From positions 3,179,501-3,243,500 of the forward strand of contig NC_013222.1 of NCBI RefSeq assembly GCF_000024125.1: 64,000 nucleotides of DNA, in the 5' to 3' direction. Source of the stretch: Robiginitalea biformata HTCC2501 (lineage in GTDB: Bacteria > Bacteroidota > Bacteroidia > Flavobacteriales > Flavobacteriaceae). This document shows, piece after piece, positions 52,606 to 60,671 of this stretch. The notes below the pieces were generated by a model. It saw only the letters and a list, made by a program, of their open reading frames with translations. It made no database searches and had not been told where the DNA came from. Both the position numbers and the translations under genes were made by a program. Positions within the stretch are counted from its first letter, which is position 1; each line of letters starts with the position of its first letter.

Positions 52606-52962
52606 ATGGCGTATACCTGGCACTACTATTTGATGGCCGGCATGTACCTGTTTGCCGGCCTGGCCCATTGGATCTTTCCCAGGGTATACGGCAAAATCCT
52701 GCCCCCCTGGATCCCGTGGAAGCGTTTTACGGTCTGGGCCAGCGGGCTGCTGGAGGTCCTGCTGGGGATTGCGCTGTTCTTTCCCGTATTCAAAGACTGG
52801 GCACTTTACGGCATCATCGGGATGCTGTTCCTGTTCCTTCCGGTACACGTTCATATGCTGCAAGATCCCCGGGCAGCGGGCGGATTGCCGCGTTGGCTGC
52901 TCTGGCTGCGCCTGCCGCTACAGGCGGGTTTGATGGCGTGGGCCTATGCCTATCTGGGCTGA
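52606..52962 (+). CDS. small DoxX-like membrane protein
   Basis: A 118-residue protein with four hydrophobic helices (about 5-22, 45-60, 65-83 and 97-115), like small DoxX-family proteins of Bacteroidetes. The first helix has GMYLFAGLAHWIFP and the third LLEVLLGIALFFP. No catalytic motif is seen and the function is unknown. Its -7-like box ends four bases before the ATG. It follows htpG by 16 bases and is convergent with the small membrane protein gene at 52973. Confidence 0.7.
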   Translation: MAYTWHYYLMAGMYLFAGLAHWIFPRVYGKILPPWIPWKRFTVWASGLLEVLLGIALFFPVFKDWALYGIIGMLFLFLPVHVHMLQDPRAAGGLPRWLLWLRLPLQAGLMAWAYAYLG

Positions 52963-52972
52963 GAATCCGGCC

Positions 52973-53371
52973 TCAGTTATACAGGCGGTTTTCGAAGTAG
53001 CGCTTTATCCAGGCCAGCTGGCAGCACGCAAAAACCAGGAGGAAAATGGCTCCGTAGACATAGGTCACCGGCACATCCGGGAATTGCATGGCCGGCAGTT
53101 GCAGGGCGGCCGTCCGGTCTGCAAGGGTCTCCAGAAGCCGCGGGCGGACCAGTTCCCCCGGCGGCACGCTTACCCCCAGGACCACCAGTACGAGGGCGGC
53201 AGCGGCTATGCCCAGCCAGGCGCGCCTGCCGATCAGGGGGCTCGTCGGAGGGAGTACCTTTTCCGCGCGGACGCGGTCCATCACGGAACCCGTGAATCCT
53301 TCCGGGGCCCGCTCCATAGCAGACTCCCTGAGGATCTTCCTGTAATACGCATCTTGTTTTTTATCGTCCAT
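52973..53371 (-). CDS. membrane partner of the ECF sigma factor (anti-sigma-like)
   Basis: A 132-residue protein with a soluble N-terminus (MDDKKQDAYYRKILRES, then MERAPEGFTGSVMDRVRAE) and two membrane helices (about 50-68 and 102-120). The APEGFT..VM.R pattern before a membrane helix is typical of small proteins encoded after ECF sigma genes in Bacteroidetes. It lacks the HxxxCxxC zinc motif of ZAS anti-sigma factors. The gene overlaps the sigma-factor gene by 11 bases. An anti-sigma role is inferred from gene position and topology only. Confidence 0.65.
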   Translation of the reverse strand: MDDKKQDAYYRKILRESAMERAPEGFTGSVMDRVRAEKVLPPTSPLIGRRAWLGIAAAALVLVVLGVSVPPGELVRPRLLETLADRTAALQLPAMQFPDVPVTYVYGAIFLLVFACCQLAWIKRYFENRLYN

Positions 53372-53945
53372 ATTCCCTGAGTATTTGGTAACCGGCCGAA
53401 GCCGAAATCAAGTCGCGCAGCCTTTCTCTGGCCCGAAACAACCGGACCTTCACCGTCCCGGCGCGGATTCCCGTTATGGCTGCTATTTCCCGAAGGGATT
53501 GTTCCTGCAGGTAAAACAAACTGATGAGCAACCGGTCGTCTTCGGGCAATTCCTCCAGGGCCATGAGGATCAGGTCCCGTCGTTCCCCTTCCATTAGTTG
53601 CGACCAGGTATCTTCCAGATCGCAAAGCGGCCTGCCTTCCGGCAACTCATCCGTCCGGTAGGACCTGTGCCGTTTTTCCCGTGCCGCAACATCCAGGATG
53701 CGATGATAGGCGATGGTGTACAGCCAGGTTGAGAAACGGGCCGATCCCCGGTAACCGGACAACGACTGGTACGCCTTGACAAAAATATCCTGGGCGGTTT
53801 CCTCGGCCACCTCCCTGTCCCGGAGCATCCGTACGGCCAGGGTAAAGACCATTTGGCTGTAGCGGTCTACGAGAACTTCATAAGCGCGGTCCTCCCCGTC
53901 CAGTACCCGGGCAATCAAATCCCTGTCAGCAAGTTGTTGGTTCAT
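53361..53945 (-). CDS. ECF-type RNA polymerase sigma factor
   Basis: A 194-residue extracytoplasmic-function sigma factor. Region 2 is visible at about 20-90 (YEVLVDRYSQMVFTLAVRML, then AQDIFVKAYQSLSGYRGSARFSTWLYTIAYHR) and region 4 at about 125-175 (LEELPEDDRLLISLFYLQEQ, then SLREIAAITGIRAGTVKVRL). It overlaps its membrane partner gene by 11 bases. An ECF-type promoter, TGTAACC-16-CGTC, ends 11 bases before the ATG, and an identical one faces the opposite way, suggesting that it transcribes both itself and the divergent DUF6249 gene. Confidence 0.9.
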   Translation of the reverse strand: MNQQLADRDLIARVLDGEDRAYEVLVDRYSQMVFTLAVRMLRDREVAEETAQDIFVKAYQSLSGYRGSARFSTWLYTIAYHRILDVAAREKRHRSYRTDELPEGRPLCDLEDTWSQLMEGERRDLILMALEELPEDDRLLISLFYLQEQSLREIAAITGIRAGTVKVRLFRARERLRDLISASAGYQILREYGR

Positions 53946-53956
53946 CTACCCCGTTT

Positions 53957-53983
53957 GACGCCCGGAAGGCCCTCCGGGTTACA
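53957..53983 (-). promoter_or_regulatory. ECF-type promoter of the sigma-factor gene
   Basis: On the minus strand TGTAACC (53983-53977), a 16-base spacer and CGTC (53960-53957) match ECF -35/-10 patterns, with AAC and CGTC cores. The ATG is at 53945. Confidence 0.6.
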
Positions 53984-54006
53984 GAATTTTCGATATATCT
54001 GTAACC
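53977..54006. repeat. 9-base inverted repeat joining the two ECF promoters
   Basis: GGTTACAGA at 53977-53985 and TCTGTAACC at 53998-54006 are perfect inverted copies separated by 12 bases. Each arm carries one -35 element. Confidence 0.7.
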
Positions 54007-54026
54007 TGCCGGCAACCGGACCCGTC
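54000..54026 (+). promoter_or_regulatory. ECF-type promoter of the DUF6249 gene
   Basis: TGTAACC (54000-54006), a 16-base spacer and CGTC (54023-54026), the same geometry as the minus-strand site. The ATG is at 54069. Confidence 0.6.
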
Positions 54027-54068
54027 CTATGGGGTGTATATCAATCAAAAATCTAAAATTCATATCAC

Positions 54069-54419
54069 ATGGGAGGAGAAATTATCGTATTTGTCTGTTT
54101 GTTTTCAGTTGTATTCGGGATTGCCTATCTCTACTTTTCCACGCGGAACAAGGAGCGGATGGCACTGATCGAAAAAGGTGCGGATGCCAGTATTTTTGTC
54201 AAGGGCAAACTGCATGCGCAACCCATCTGGAAAACCCTTATCCTGAACCTGGCCCTGTTGTTAATGGGTATCGGTGCCGGGGTAATGATTGGCGGGATTT
54301 TGGCCCAAATGGGAGGTGTGGATGACGACATCGCCATGCCGGGTTCCATCTTCCTTCTGGCGGGAACCGGTCTGCTGATCGGTTTTTTTATCACCAAGAA
54401 AATGGACGAAAAGGATTGA
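54069..54419 (+). CDS. DUF6249 small membrane protein
   Basis: A 116-residue protein with three membrane helices (about 5-22, 55-75 and 90-107). The cytoplasmic stretch KERMALIEKGADASIFVKGK between the first two is typical of DUF6249. Function is unknown. It is transcribed away from the ECF sigma gene from a mirrored copy of the same promoter, so it is probably part of that sigma factor's regulon. A strong terminator follows 33 bases after the stop. Confidence 0.75.
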   Translation: MGGEIIVFVCLFSVVFGIAYLYFSTRNKERMALIEKGADASIFVKGKLHAQPIWKTLILNLALLLMGIGAGVMIGGILAQMGGVDDDIAMPGSIFLLAGTGLLIGFFITKKMDEKD

Positions 54420-54452
54420 GGCCGGACAAATATCCGGCACATGCCATACATC

Positions 54453-54483
54453 AGGCCGCCCGCTTTCGGGCGGCCTTTTTTTT
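54453..54483 (+). terminator. terminator of the DUF6249 gene
   Basis: AGGCCGCCCG pairs with CGGGCGGCCT around a four-base loop and is followed by eight T. Confidence 0.9.
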
Positions 54484-54535
54484 GGGCGCGGTCTGGCCCG
54501 TTTCGGCGAATACCCGGAAATGGCTAAATTGGTAT

Positions 54536-55177
54536 ATGGAAATTATCAGTACGAATACGGGGAAGCCCACAACCTTCCGATGGAAGGGAAAGGATGTAGT
54601 TACCGGGATTTATAAATCGCCCCAGCCGGATGGCATCTACCTGGACCGGGAGGGCGTACGCAACGACTATATCGGAAACCCGAAAGTCCACGGGGGATCC
54701 TACAAAGCATTTTACATGTTCGCCGCCAGCGAATACCCCTACTGGCAACGGCAATTTCATCGACCCGAATGGGGGTATGGGCTGTTCGGGGAAAACCTCA
54801 GCGTAGACGGACTGGACGAATCCGCATTGCGCATGGGTGCCGTATACCGCCTCGGGGAAGCCGTCATCCGCATCACCACCCCGAGGGAACCCTGTTACAA
54901 GCTGGGCGTGCGATTCGGGGACCAGGGAATCATCGACCGGTTTATTAAAAGGGGACGCCCGGGGGCTTACGGCCAGGTCATCGAACCCGGGCGGGTCCGG
55001 CCCGGGGACCGGATGTCCCTGCAGGAAGCCCGGGGAGAAAGCCCGGATATCGCCTCGTTCTTCAAAATGATTTATGCGGGTGAAAAAGATCCTCAAATCC
55101 TGGCAGGGGCACTGGATACGGATATCCTCCCCGAAAAAATGCGAAAACAACTCCGGCGTTGGCAGCGCCTGGGTTAA
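54536..55177 (+). CDS. MOSC domain protein
   Basis: A 213-residue MOSC protein of the YiiM type. The conserved cysteine is in REPCYKLGVRFG near 123, after DREGVRNDYIGNPKVHGG and YGLFGENLSVDG. MOSC proteins handle molybdenum cofactor sulfur or reduce N-hydroxylated bases. No molybdoenzyme gene is nearby. The frame stays open upstream through the terminator to 54416, but ATG 54536 (MEIISTNTGK) is the family start. Confidence 0.85.
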   Translation: MEIISTNTGKPTTFRWKGKDVVTGIYKSPQPDGIYLDREGVRNDYIGNPKVHGGSYKAFYMFAASEYPYWQRQFHRPEWGYGLFGENLSVDGLDESALRMGAVYRLGEAVIRITTPREPCYKLGVRFGDQGIIDRFIKRGRPGAYGQVIEPGRVRPGDRMSLQEARGESPDIASFFKMIYAGEKDPQILAGALDTDILPEKMRKQLRRWQRLG

Positions 55178-55294
55178 CGGGACCCGATGGGTAATGGCTG
55201 CTGCCGGAAATGTCGGGTAGCAGAAACAGGTGGGCCATAAAAAGCCTGGGGCTCGTATGGCATTGCCCAGGATTAAGGCGCAGCCCACAAACAG

Positions 55295-55322
55295 AAAGAG
55301 GGAACACAAGTGCTCCCTCTTC
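55295..55322 (-). terminator. terminator of the small exported protein gene
   Basis: AAGAGGGA (55296-55303) pairs with TCCCTCTT (55314-55321); on the minus strand a T-rich tail follows. It lies 32 bases after the stop at 55354. Confidence 0.55.
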
Positions 55323-55353
55323 CCGGAATTAAACAAACTAAACTAAACATCCA

Positions 55354-55722
55354 TTACCTGACAACTTTCAGGGATTCTGAATACGTTCTATCTCCTGCCT
55401 TTACCTCGACTTCTACTTTGTAGGTGCCGGCTTCGGCGGTTTCAAAGTTGAAGGCCTTTTCGACCACCGGGGAGTCCTTGAAACGCTCAATGTAGAGCAG
55501 GCGACCTTCCTGGTCAAAGACTTTAACCACTACGGTGTTTCCTTCGAGGTTGAGGTAATTGAGATATACTTTTTCGCCCTGCTTCCGCATATACGGGTCG
55601 GCGTCGGCGATTTTTTCGAGTTTACCGGCCACCGGCTTTACGGGATTAACCGATGCCGTGGCTACTGTTGTGCCGGCCAGCATTACGAAGGCGGCTGCGA
55701 TGTTGATCCAATTTTTTTTCAT
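55354..55722 (-). CDS. small exported beta-sandwich protein
   Basis: A 122-residue exported protein with signal peptide MKKNWINIAAAFVMLAGTTVATA. The rest has alternating strands (VYLNYLNLEGNTVVVKVFD, then QEGRLLYIERFK, then AGTYKVEVEVKAGDRTYSES) like the Ig-type modules found at the ends of type IX secretion cargo, but it stands alone and lacks the final sorting motif. Function unknown. It has a -7 box at 55758-55751 and its own terminator, so it is a single-gene unit. Confidence 0.65.
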   Translation of the reverse strand: MKKNWINIAAAFVMLAGTTVATASVNPVKPVAGKLEKIADADPYMRKQGEKVYLNYLNLEGNTVVVKVFDQEGRLLYIERFKDSPVVEKAFNFETAEAGTYKVEVEVKAGDRTYSESLKVVR

Positions 55723-55750
55723 AACTGGTTGTTTTTTGAATTACACAAGG

Positions 55751-55758
55751 CAAATCTA
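55751..55758 (-). promoter_or_regulatory. -7 box of the small exported protein gene
   Basis: On the minus strand TAGATTTG fits TAnnTTTG and lies 28 bases before the ATG at 55722. Confidence 0.5.
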
Positions 55759-55866
55759 CGGTGGAAGGCGTGCCCACACTACTACGTGATTATCCAGTTT
55801 ATGTGCTATATTGACCCGGTTTTGTGTTAATTAATTGTAAAATGATAATATTGCACATGTTTTGGG

Positions 55867-55874
55867 TAATTTTG
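55867..55874 (+). promoter_or_regulatory. -7 box candidate of the AraC-alkB pair
   Basis: TAATTTTG fits TAnnTTTG but its TTG partners are badly spaced. A second candidate, TATCTTAG at 55901-55908, lies closer to the ATG. Confidence 0.35.
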
Positions 55875-55919
55875 CATAGTCCAAGGGGAAATTCCCTACG
55901 TATCTTAGGTATAGATTAA

Positions 55920-56798
55920 ATGGATATGCTGAAACTCAAACCAGCTTTTGAAGCGATCGAGCCCGACTTCGGGCAGTCGTTTACCTACCAGAAGTTCGAT
56001 GCGCTGAAACCGAACAAGAACCTGGTCTGGCATTACCACCCGGAAATTGAACTAGTCTATGTAAACGGGGGAAACGGAAAGCGGCAGATTGGCAGCCATG
56101 TATCCTATTACACCCAGGGCGACCTGATCCTGATAGGGTCCAACCTCCCGCATTGCGGGTTTACCGATGCCTGCACGGGTAATACCAGCGAATCGGTGGT
56201 TCAGATGAAAACCGACTTTTTGGGCTCCGATTTTTTTTCTATCCCGGAAATGCGGAACATCCGGCAGCTTTTTGAGAAAGCCAAAGGGGGCATTGCCTTT
56301 ACGGGGAGCGCGAAAAAGAAAATCGGCGAGAAGATTGAAATCCTGGAATACAAATCCGATTTCCAGCGGTTGCTGGCCATCCTGAATATCCTCAATGAGT
56401 TGGGCAGCACCTCGGAATACCAGATCCTCAATGCGGAACACCTTTCGGTGGAAACCCAGAGCAAGGAAAACGAACGGATCAATTCCATCTTCAATTTTGT
56501 GAAGGAGAATTACCGGGAACCCATATCACTGGAAGAGATGGCCGACCTCACCCACATGACCGTCCCCTCTTTCTGCCGCTATTTCAAAAAGGTGACCAAC
56601 AAGACCTTTGTGCAATTTGTCAATGAATACCGGATGGTGCACGCCTCCAACCTGCTCTCCGAAAATGAAATGTCGATTACCGAAATCTGTTTTGAAAGCG
56701 GTTTCAACAATTTTTCACATTTCAACAAGTCGTTTAAGGCCTTTACCGGCATGAGTCCCTCGGAATACCGGAACCAGCTCAAATCGGTCATGCGATGA
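55920..56798 (+). CDS. AraC-family transcription regulator with cupin sensor
   Basis: A 292-residue regulator: an N-terminal cupin (WHYHPEIELVYVNGGNGKRQ, then GDLILIGSNLPHCG) and a C-terminal pair of helix-turn-helix motifs (ISLEEMADLTHMTVPSFCRYFKKVT and MSITEICFESGFNNFSHFNKSFK). Such regulators usually sense sugars. ATG 55920 or 55926 could be the start. It overlaps the alkB start by four bases (ATGA), so the two are coupled. The sensed molecule is unknown. Confidence 0.88.
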   Translation: MDMLKLKPAFEAIEPDFGQSFTYQKFDALKPNKNLVWHYHPEIELVYVNGGNGKRQIGSHVSYYTQGDLILIGSNLPHCGFTDACTGNTSESVVQMKTDFLGSDFFSIPEMRNIRQLFEKAKGGIAFTGSAKKKIGEKIEILEYKSDFQRLLAILNILNELGSTSEYQILNAEHLSVETQSKENERINSIFNFVKENYREPISLEEMADLTHMTVPSFCRYFKKVTNKTFVQFVNEYRMVHASNLLSENEMSITEICFESGFNNFSHFNKSFKAFTGMSPSEYRNQLKSVMR

Positions 56799-57388
56799 AC
56801 CCCTCCCGGGAAGACCTGGAAAACCTGCCGGACGCTACCCTGAGGTACCAACCGGGCTTCCTGCTCCCAAAAGAAGCCGAATCCCTGTTTGGCGAGATTA
56901 AAAGCCAAACCCCCTGGCGGCAGGATACCATCCGGCTCTTTGGGAAAACCTTCCAACAACCCCGCCTCACGGCCCTGTACGGTAAAAACGGACAGGCCTA
57001 TACCTATAGCGGTATCCTGATGGAGCCCCTGCCGTTTACGCCCCTGCTGGAGGATTTGCTCCATCGGGTTTCTATTGCGGCCGGGGAAAAATTCACGACC
57101 TGCCTGCTGAACCTGTACCGGGATGGTTCGGACAGCAACGGCTGGCACGCGGACGACGAACCCGAACTGGGGAACAACCCGGTAATCGCCTCGCTCTCCC
57201 TGGGTGCATCCCGTAAATTTCATCTGAAGCACCGGCGCATTAAATCCCAGCGCGTCCGAATGAACCTGGAGTCCGGCAGCCTGCTCCTGATGGCCGGCAC
57301 CACGCAGCACCACTGGTTGCACCAGGTACCCAAGACCAAACGCCCGGTTGGCCCCCGTATTAACCTCACATTCCGCAGGCTGGGGTAA
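56795..57388 (+). CDS. AlkB-like 2-oxoglutarate/iron dioxygenase
   Basis: A 197-residue AlkB-type dioxygenase that removes alkyl damage from DNA bases by oxidation. Iron ligands are visible in WHADDEPE (HxD) and HHWLHQVPKT, with the 2-oxoglutarate arginines in RPVGPRINLTFR. Substrate-binding parts such as PRLTALYG are typical. It starts within the last codons of the AraC gene, recalling the ada-alkB layout of enterobacteria, although this regulator has a cupin rather than a methyl-acceptor domain. Confidence 0.88.
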   Translation: MNPSREDLENLPDATLRYQPGFLLPKEAESLFGEIKSQTPWRQDTIRLFGKTFQQPRLTALYGKNGQAYTYSGILMEPLPFTPLLEDLLHRVSIAAGEKFTTCLLNLYRDGSDSNGWHADDEPELGNNPVIASLSLGASRKFHLKHRRIKSQRVRMNLESGSLLLMAGTTQHHWLHQVPKTKRPVGPRINLTFRRLG

Positions 57389-57392
57389 CCCA

Positions 57393-58166
57393 TTAACCGT
57401 ATATATCATTCAGGACGGCTGCCAGGCGCAAACCGCCCAGGAGCAGTTGGCGCTCCACGCTATCCCACCAGAGGTAGCGATAGCGGTAATAGAGTTTTTC
57501 CCCGTTTTCGACGGATGCGTAAACCCGGTTGGCCAGGGACTGGGATTGTCCGGCCCACTCCAGGACCGATCCGGACTGGATAACCCGGATTTCCCTGCGC
57601 GTCGCTGGCGGGAGGGTTTCGGCCAGCTCCGTGTAGCTCATCCCGTAATCCTCGATCATATCGGAATCCCAGAGCCGGTGCAGGTTTGTCCCTTTGTCAA
57701 AATACTGGAGTTGGATGTCGTTGCCTCCCCGGTCTTCCGGCCGGCCCACATGCATGGGCTGGTGCAGGTCGCCAACCAGGTGCACGAGCAGCTTCAGGTA
57801 AAATACCTGCTGGTCCCTGGGGCTGGCAGGGTCCTTCAAAACCCGGATGCAGTGTTCAATTCCCTGAAGGATGTCCCCATCCGGATTGGGGGTGATTTCC
57901 CCATAGGGCGTCTCAGGAGGGAGGTTTACGTAATGCCAGGGGCTGAAGGAGCGATAGGTGGTATCCGATTTAATATCGTCCCCGAAGGTGGATACCTTGG
58001 CCAGGCTTTCGCCCTCCAACAGCCTGGATACCGCCTTGCGGGCCCGGCGGGAAAGGTGCGCCTCGGCTACCTCCCCGATAGCCCGGTGGCCGGTCCGGCC
58101 CCAATCGGGCAGGTCGGCGGCGGTTAAGAGGGGAAACAGGCACAGGAACAGGATGGTCTTTTTCAT
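57393..58166 (-). CDS. exported S1/P1-type nuclease
   Basis: A 257-residue exported zinc nuclease of the S1/P1 family. After signal peptide MKKTILFLCLFPLLTA, the mature start DLPDWGRTGHRAIGEVA shows the W and H ligands; FGDDIKSD, WHYVNL and LHQPMHVG follow with the remaining zinc ligands. It degrades single-stranded nucleic acid, probably for nutrients. ATG 58166 is chosen for the signal peptide, though the frame is longer. It is divergent from the PBP gene. Confidence 0.9.
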   Translation of the reverse strand: MKKTILFLCLFPLLTAADLPDWGRTGHRAIGEVAEAHLSRRARKAVSRLLEGESLAKVSTFGDDIKSDTTYRSFSPWHYVNLPPETPYGEITPNPDGDILQGIEHCIRVLKDPASPRDQQVFYLKLLVHLVGDLHQPMHVGRPEDRGGNDIQLQYFDKGTNLHRLWDSDMIEDYGMSYTELAETLPPATRREIRVIQSGSVLEWAGQSQSLANRVYASVENGEKLYYRYRYLWWDSVERQLLLGGLRLAAVLNDIYG

Positions 58167-58184
58167 ATGGAATCGTAATAGGTT

Positions 58185-58192
58185 CAAAAGTA
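58185..58192 (-). promoter_or_regulatory. -7 box of the S1/P1 nuclease gene
   Basis: On the minus strand TACTTTTG fits TAnnTTTG and lies 18 bases before the ATG at 58166. Confidence 0.5.
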
Positions 58193-58259
58193 GGAATTCG
58201 GGAATTAAGGAATTGTTAATTTGAAGGCCCAATCCCAGGGATTGTCTGAAATTCGTACC

Positions 58260-60530
58260 GTGAAAAAGTTGATACGCGCATTCCGATCCGTCCGCCCGCC
58301 CTGGTTCCGATACCTGCTGGCAAGCCTGCTGACGGGGGTCGTGCTGATGGCCCTTTTCATCGGTTCGGTCTACGCGGGCCTGTGGGGGCGGCTGCCCGGG
58401 AAATCCGAATTGCGCGACATCCGACACGACCGGGCTTCCGAAGTGTATGCGGCCGACAGTTCCTTAATCGGGAAATACTACCTGGCCGACCGCCAGCCCA
58501 TTGCCGTGGATGATATTCCCGATTGTGTTCTGGAAGCCCTGGTCGCCATTGAAGATGAGCGGTTCTACCGGCATTCCGGCATCGATTACCCCAGCCTGCT
58601 GCGCGTATTTTTTAAAACGCTGCTGATGGGGGATAGCGGCGCAGGCGGGGGAAGCACCCTGAGCCAACAGTTGGCCAAAAACCTCTATCCGCGGTCCGGG
58701 GGCGGCGGCCCGGGCCTGGTTGTGGATAAGCTGAAGGAAATGTTTACCGCCCGCCGACTTGAACGCATATACAGCAAAAAGGAAATCCTCGGCCTTTACC
58801 TCAACACCGTTTCTTTTGGCGATAACAGTTTCGGGATCGAAAGCGCCTCCCAAAAGTTTTTTGGCGTCCCCGCGGAAGAACTCCGGACCGAGGAAGCCGC
58901 CACCCTGATCGGCATGCTCAAGGCAACCCATTCCTACAACCCGCGGCTATTCCCGGAACGGAGCCTGGAGCGAAGAAACCTCGTTTTGGATGCCATGGCC
59001 CGCAATGAGTACCTGGAACGCGAAAGGGCGGACAGCCTGCAGGCCCTGCCCCTGGAACTCGATTACAACCCGTATTCCGCAAACGAGGGCATGGCTCCCT
59101 ATTTCAGGGAAACCGTGAGGCGGGAAGTGGCCAATTGGCTGAAGGATCGTCCCGGGGCGGACTCCGCCCTGAACCTCTACACCTCCGGCCTGCGGATCTA
59201 TACGACACTGAATCCGGGGATGCAGCGATTGGCCGAGTCTAGCATGCGGGAGCATATGCAATCCCTGCAAGCCGATTTTGAGGAGGCCTACGGAAATCGC
59301 GCGCCCTGGAAAAACAATCGCAAATTCATCGACCGGTATATCCGCCAATCGCCTCCCTACAGGAAACTGGCATCTTCCGGTTTGGGACACGAAGATATAC
59401 TGGATTCCCTCGGGCAAAAGCGACCCATGGTTCTGGCCGATTGGGGTGGTGAAACTGAAACCGAGGCAAGTACCCTGGACAGCCTGATGCATTATGCCCG
59501 ATTTCTAAATACCGGTTCCCTGGCCATCGACTCCCGGAGCGGGGCCGTCCTGAGTTGGATCGGGGGGATCAATTTCAAATATTTCAAGTACGACCATATC
59601 TCACAGAGCCGCCGGCAGGTGGGATCCACATTTAAGCCCATAGTGTATACAGCCGCCCTGGAATCCGGGATCGACCCCTGCCAGCACTTTTCGGCCCGGG
59701 AGGTCCGCTATGAAAACCTGGAAGACTGGACGCCGTCCAATTCCGGGGACAAGGACGAAGCCTACCTGAATTATTCCATGCAGGCGGCATTGCAAAATTC
59801 CGTGAATACCGTAGCGGTAAAAGTCCTCGAGCAAACCGGTATCCCCCAGGTGGTTGCCCAGGCCCGGGCCATGGGAATCGACGCACCCCTCCCCGAGAAA
59901 CCCTCACTGGCCCTGGGTACGGGATCCATCGGCATCCCGGAATTGGCCGGGGCGTATGCGAGTTTTGTAAACCAATCCAGGCCGGTTACCCCTTACCTGA
60001 TTGAGCGGATCACGGACCGGGAGGGCAATGTACTCTATCGGCACGAGCCCGAAAAAGACCTGCAGCCGGCCTATTCGGAGCGCACCCGGCAGCTGATGCT
60101 GGAAATGCTCCAGGCCGTCGTGGATGGAGGAACAGCTTCCAGAATCCGAAGCACATATGGCCTCCGCGGGGATATTGCGGGAAAAACGGGGACCACCCAA
60201 AACAACAAGGATGCCTGGTTTGCAGCCATTACCCCCCGCATGGTACATGTGAGCTGGGTGGGGTTGGAGTCGCATGAAATCGGATTCCCCAATACGCGCA
60301 TCGGGCAGGGAGCCAATGCAGCCCTCCCTTTGTTTGCGCAATGGTACGGAGAACTCGCACGCGACCCGGATTTGCGCGAATGGACCACGCAACGGTTCGG
60401 GGACCCCTCCTCGGAAGTAGCCGGGTTGCTGGATTGCGAGCCGGTTAAACGTGACGGGTTCTTCAAACGCCTATTCACCAACCCGGACAAGGCGAAAACC
60501 CGAAAATTCAAGGATAATAACGGCAATTAG
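58260..60530 (+). CDS. class A penicillin-binding protein (transglycosylase/transpeptidase)
   Basis: A bifunctional cell-wall synthase of 756 residues. After one membrane helix (about 20-40) comes a GT51 glycosyltransferase with EDERFYRHSGIDYPSLLRVF and GGSTLSQQLAKNL, then the transpeptidase with the nucleophile serine in GSTFKPIVYTAALESG (residue 456), SVN and KTGTTQ. It polymerises and cross-links peptidoglycan from the periplasmic face. No ATG is available: GTG 58260 gives a natural KKLIRAFRS start, and a TTG at 58221 would add 13 residues. Confidence 0.92.
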   Translation: MKKLIRAFRSVRPPWFRYLLASLLTGVVLMALFIGSVYAGLWGRLPGKSELRDIRHDRASEVYAADSSLIGKYYLADRQPIAVDDIPDCVLEALVAIEDERFYRHSGIDYPSLLRVFFKTLLMGDSGAGGGSTLSQQLAKNLYPRSGGGGPGLVVDKLKEMFTARRLERIYSKKEILGLYLNTVSFGDNSFGIESASQKFFGVPAEELRTEEAATLIGMLKATHSYNPRLFPERSLERRNLVLDAMARNEYLERERADSLQALPLELDYNPYSANEGMAPYFRETVRREVANWLKDRPGADSALNLYTSGLRIYTTLNPGMQRLAESSMREHMQSLQADFEEAYGNRAPWKNNRKFIDRYIRQSPPYRKLASSGLGHEDILDSLGQKRPMVLADWGGETETEASTLDSLMHYARFLNTGSLAIDSRSGAVLSWIGGINFKYFKYDHISQSRRQVGSTFKPIVYTAALESGIDPCQHFSAREVRYENLEDWTPSNSGDKDEAYLNYSMQAALQNSVNTVAVKVLEQTGIPQVVAQARAMGIDAPLPEKPSLALGTGSIGIPELAGAYASFVNQSRPVTPYLIERITDREGNVLYRHEPEKDLQPAYSERTRQLMLEMLQAVVDGGTASRIRSTYGLRGDIAGKTGTTQNNKDAWFAAITPRMVHVSWVGLESHEIGFPNTRIGQGANAALPLFAQWYGELARDPDLREWTTQRFGDPSSEVAGLLDCEPVKRDGFFKRLFTNPDKAKTRKFKDNNGN

Positions 60531-60671
60531 AGGGGCGCGTTTACCCGCAATCCCAATACCTGAGTGTGGCTCCCCGGATTCCTTAAGGAAAATATAATAT
60601 AGTGTTAATGCCACACCATTTCCCTGCAATCCTTTTTAAATTAGCCCGCAACTGACCGATAACCGACAACC

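Noticed and set aside
54416-54535. Upstream extension of the MOSC gene
   Set aside because: It runs through the DUF6249 terminator; the domain starts at 54536.
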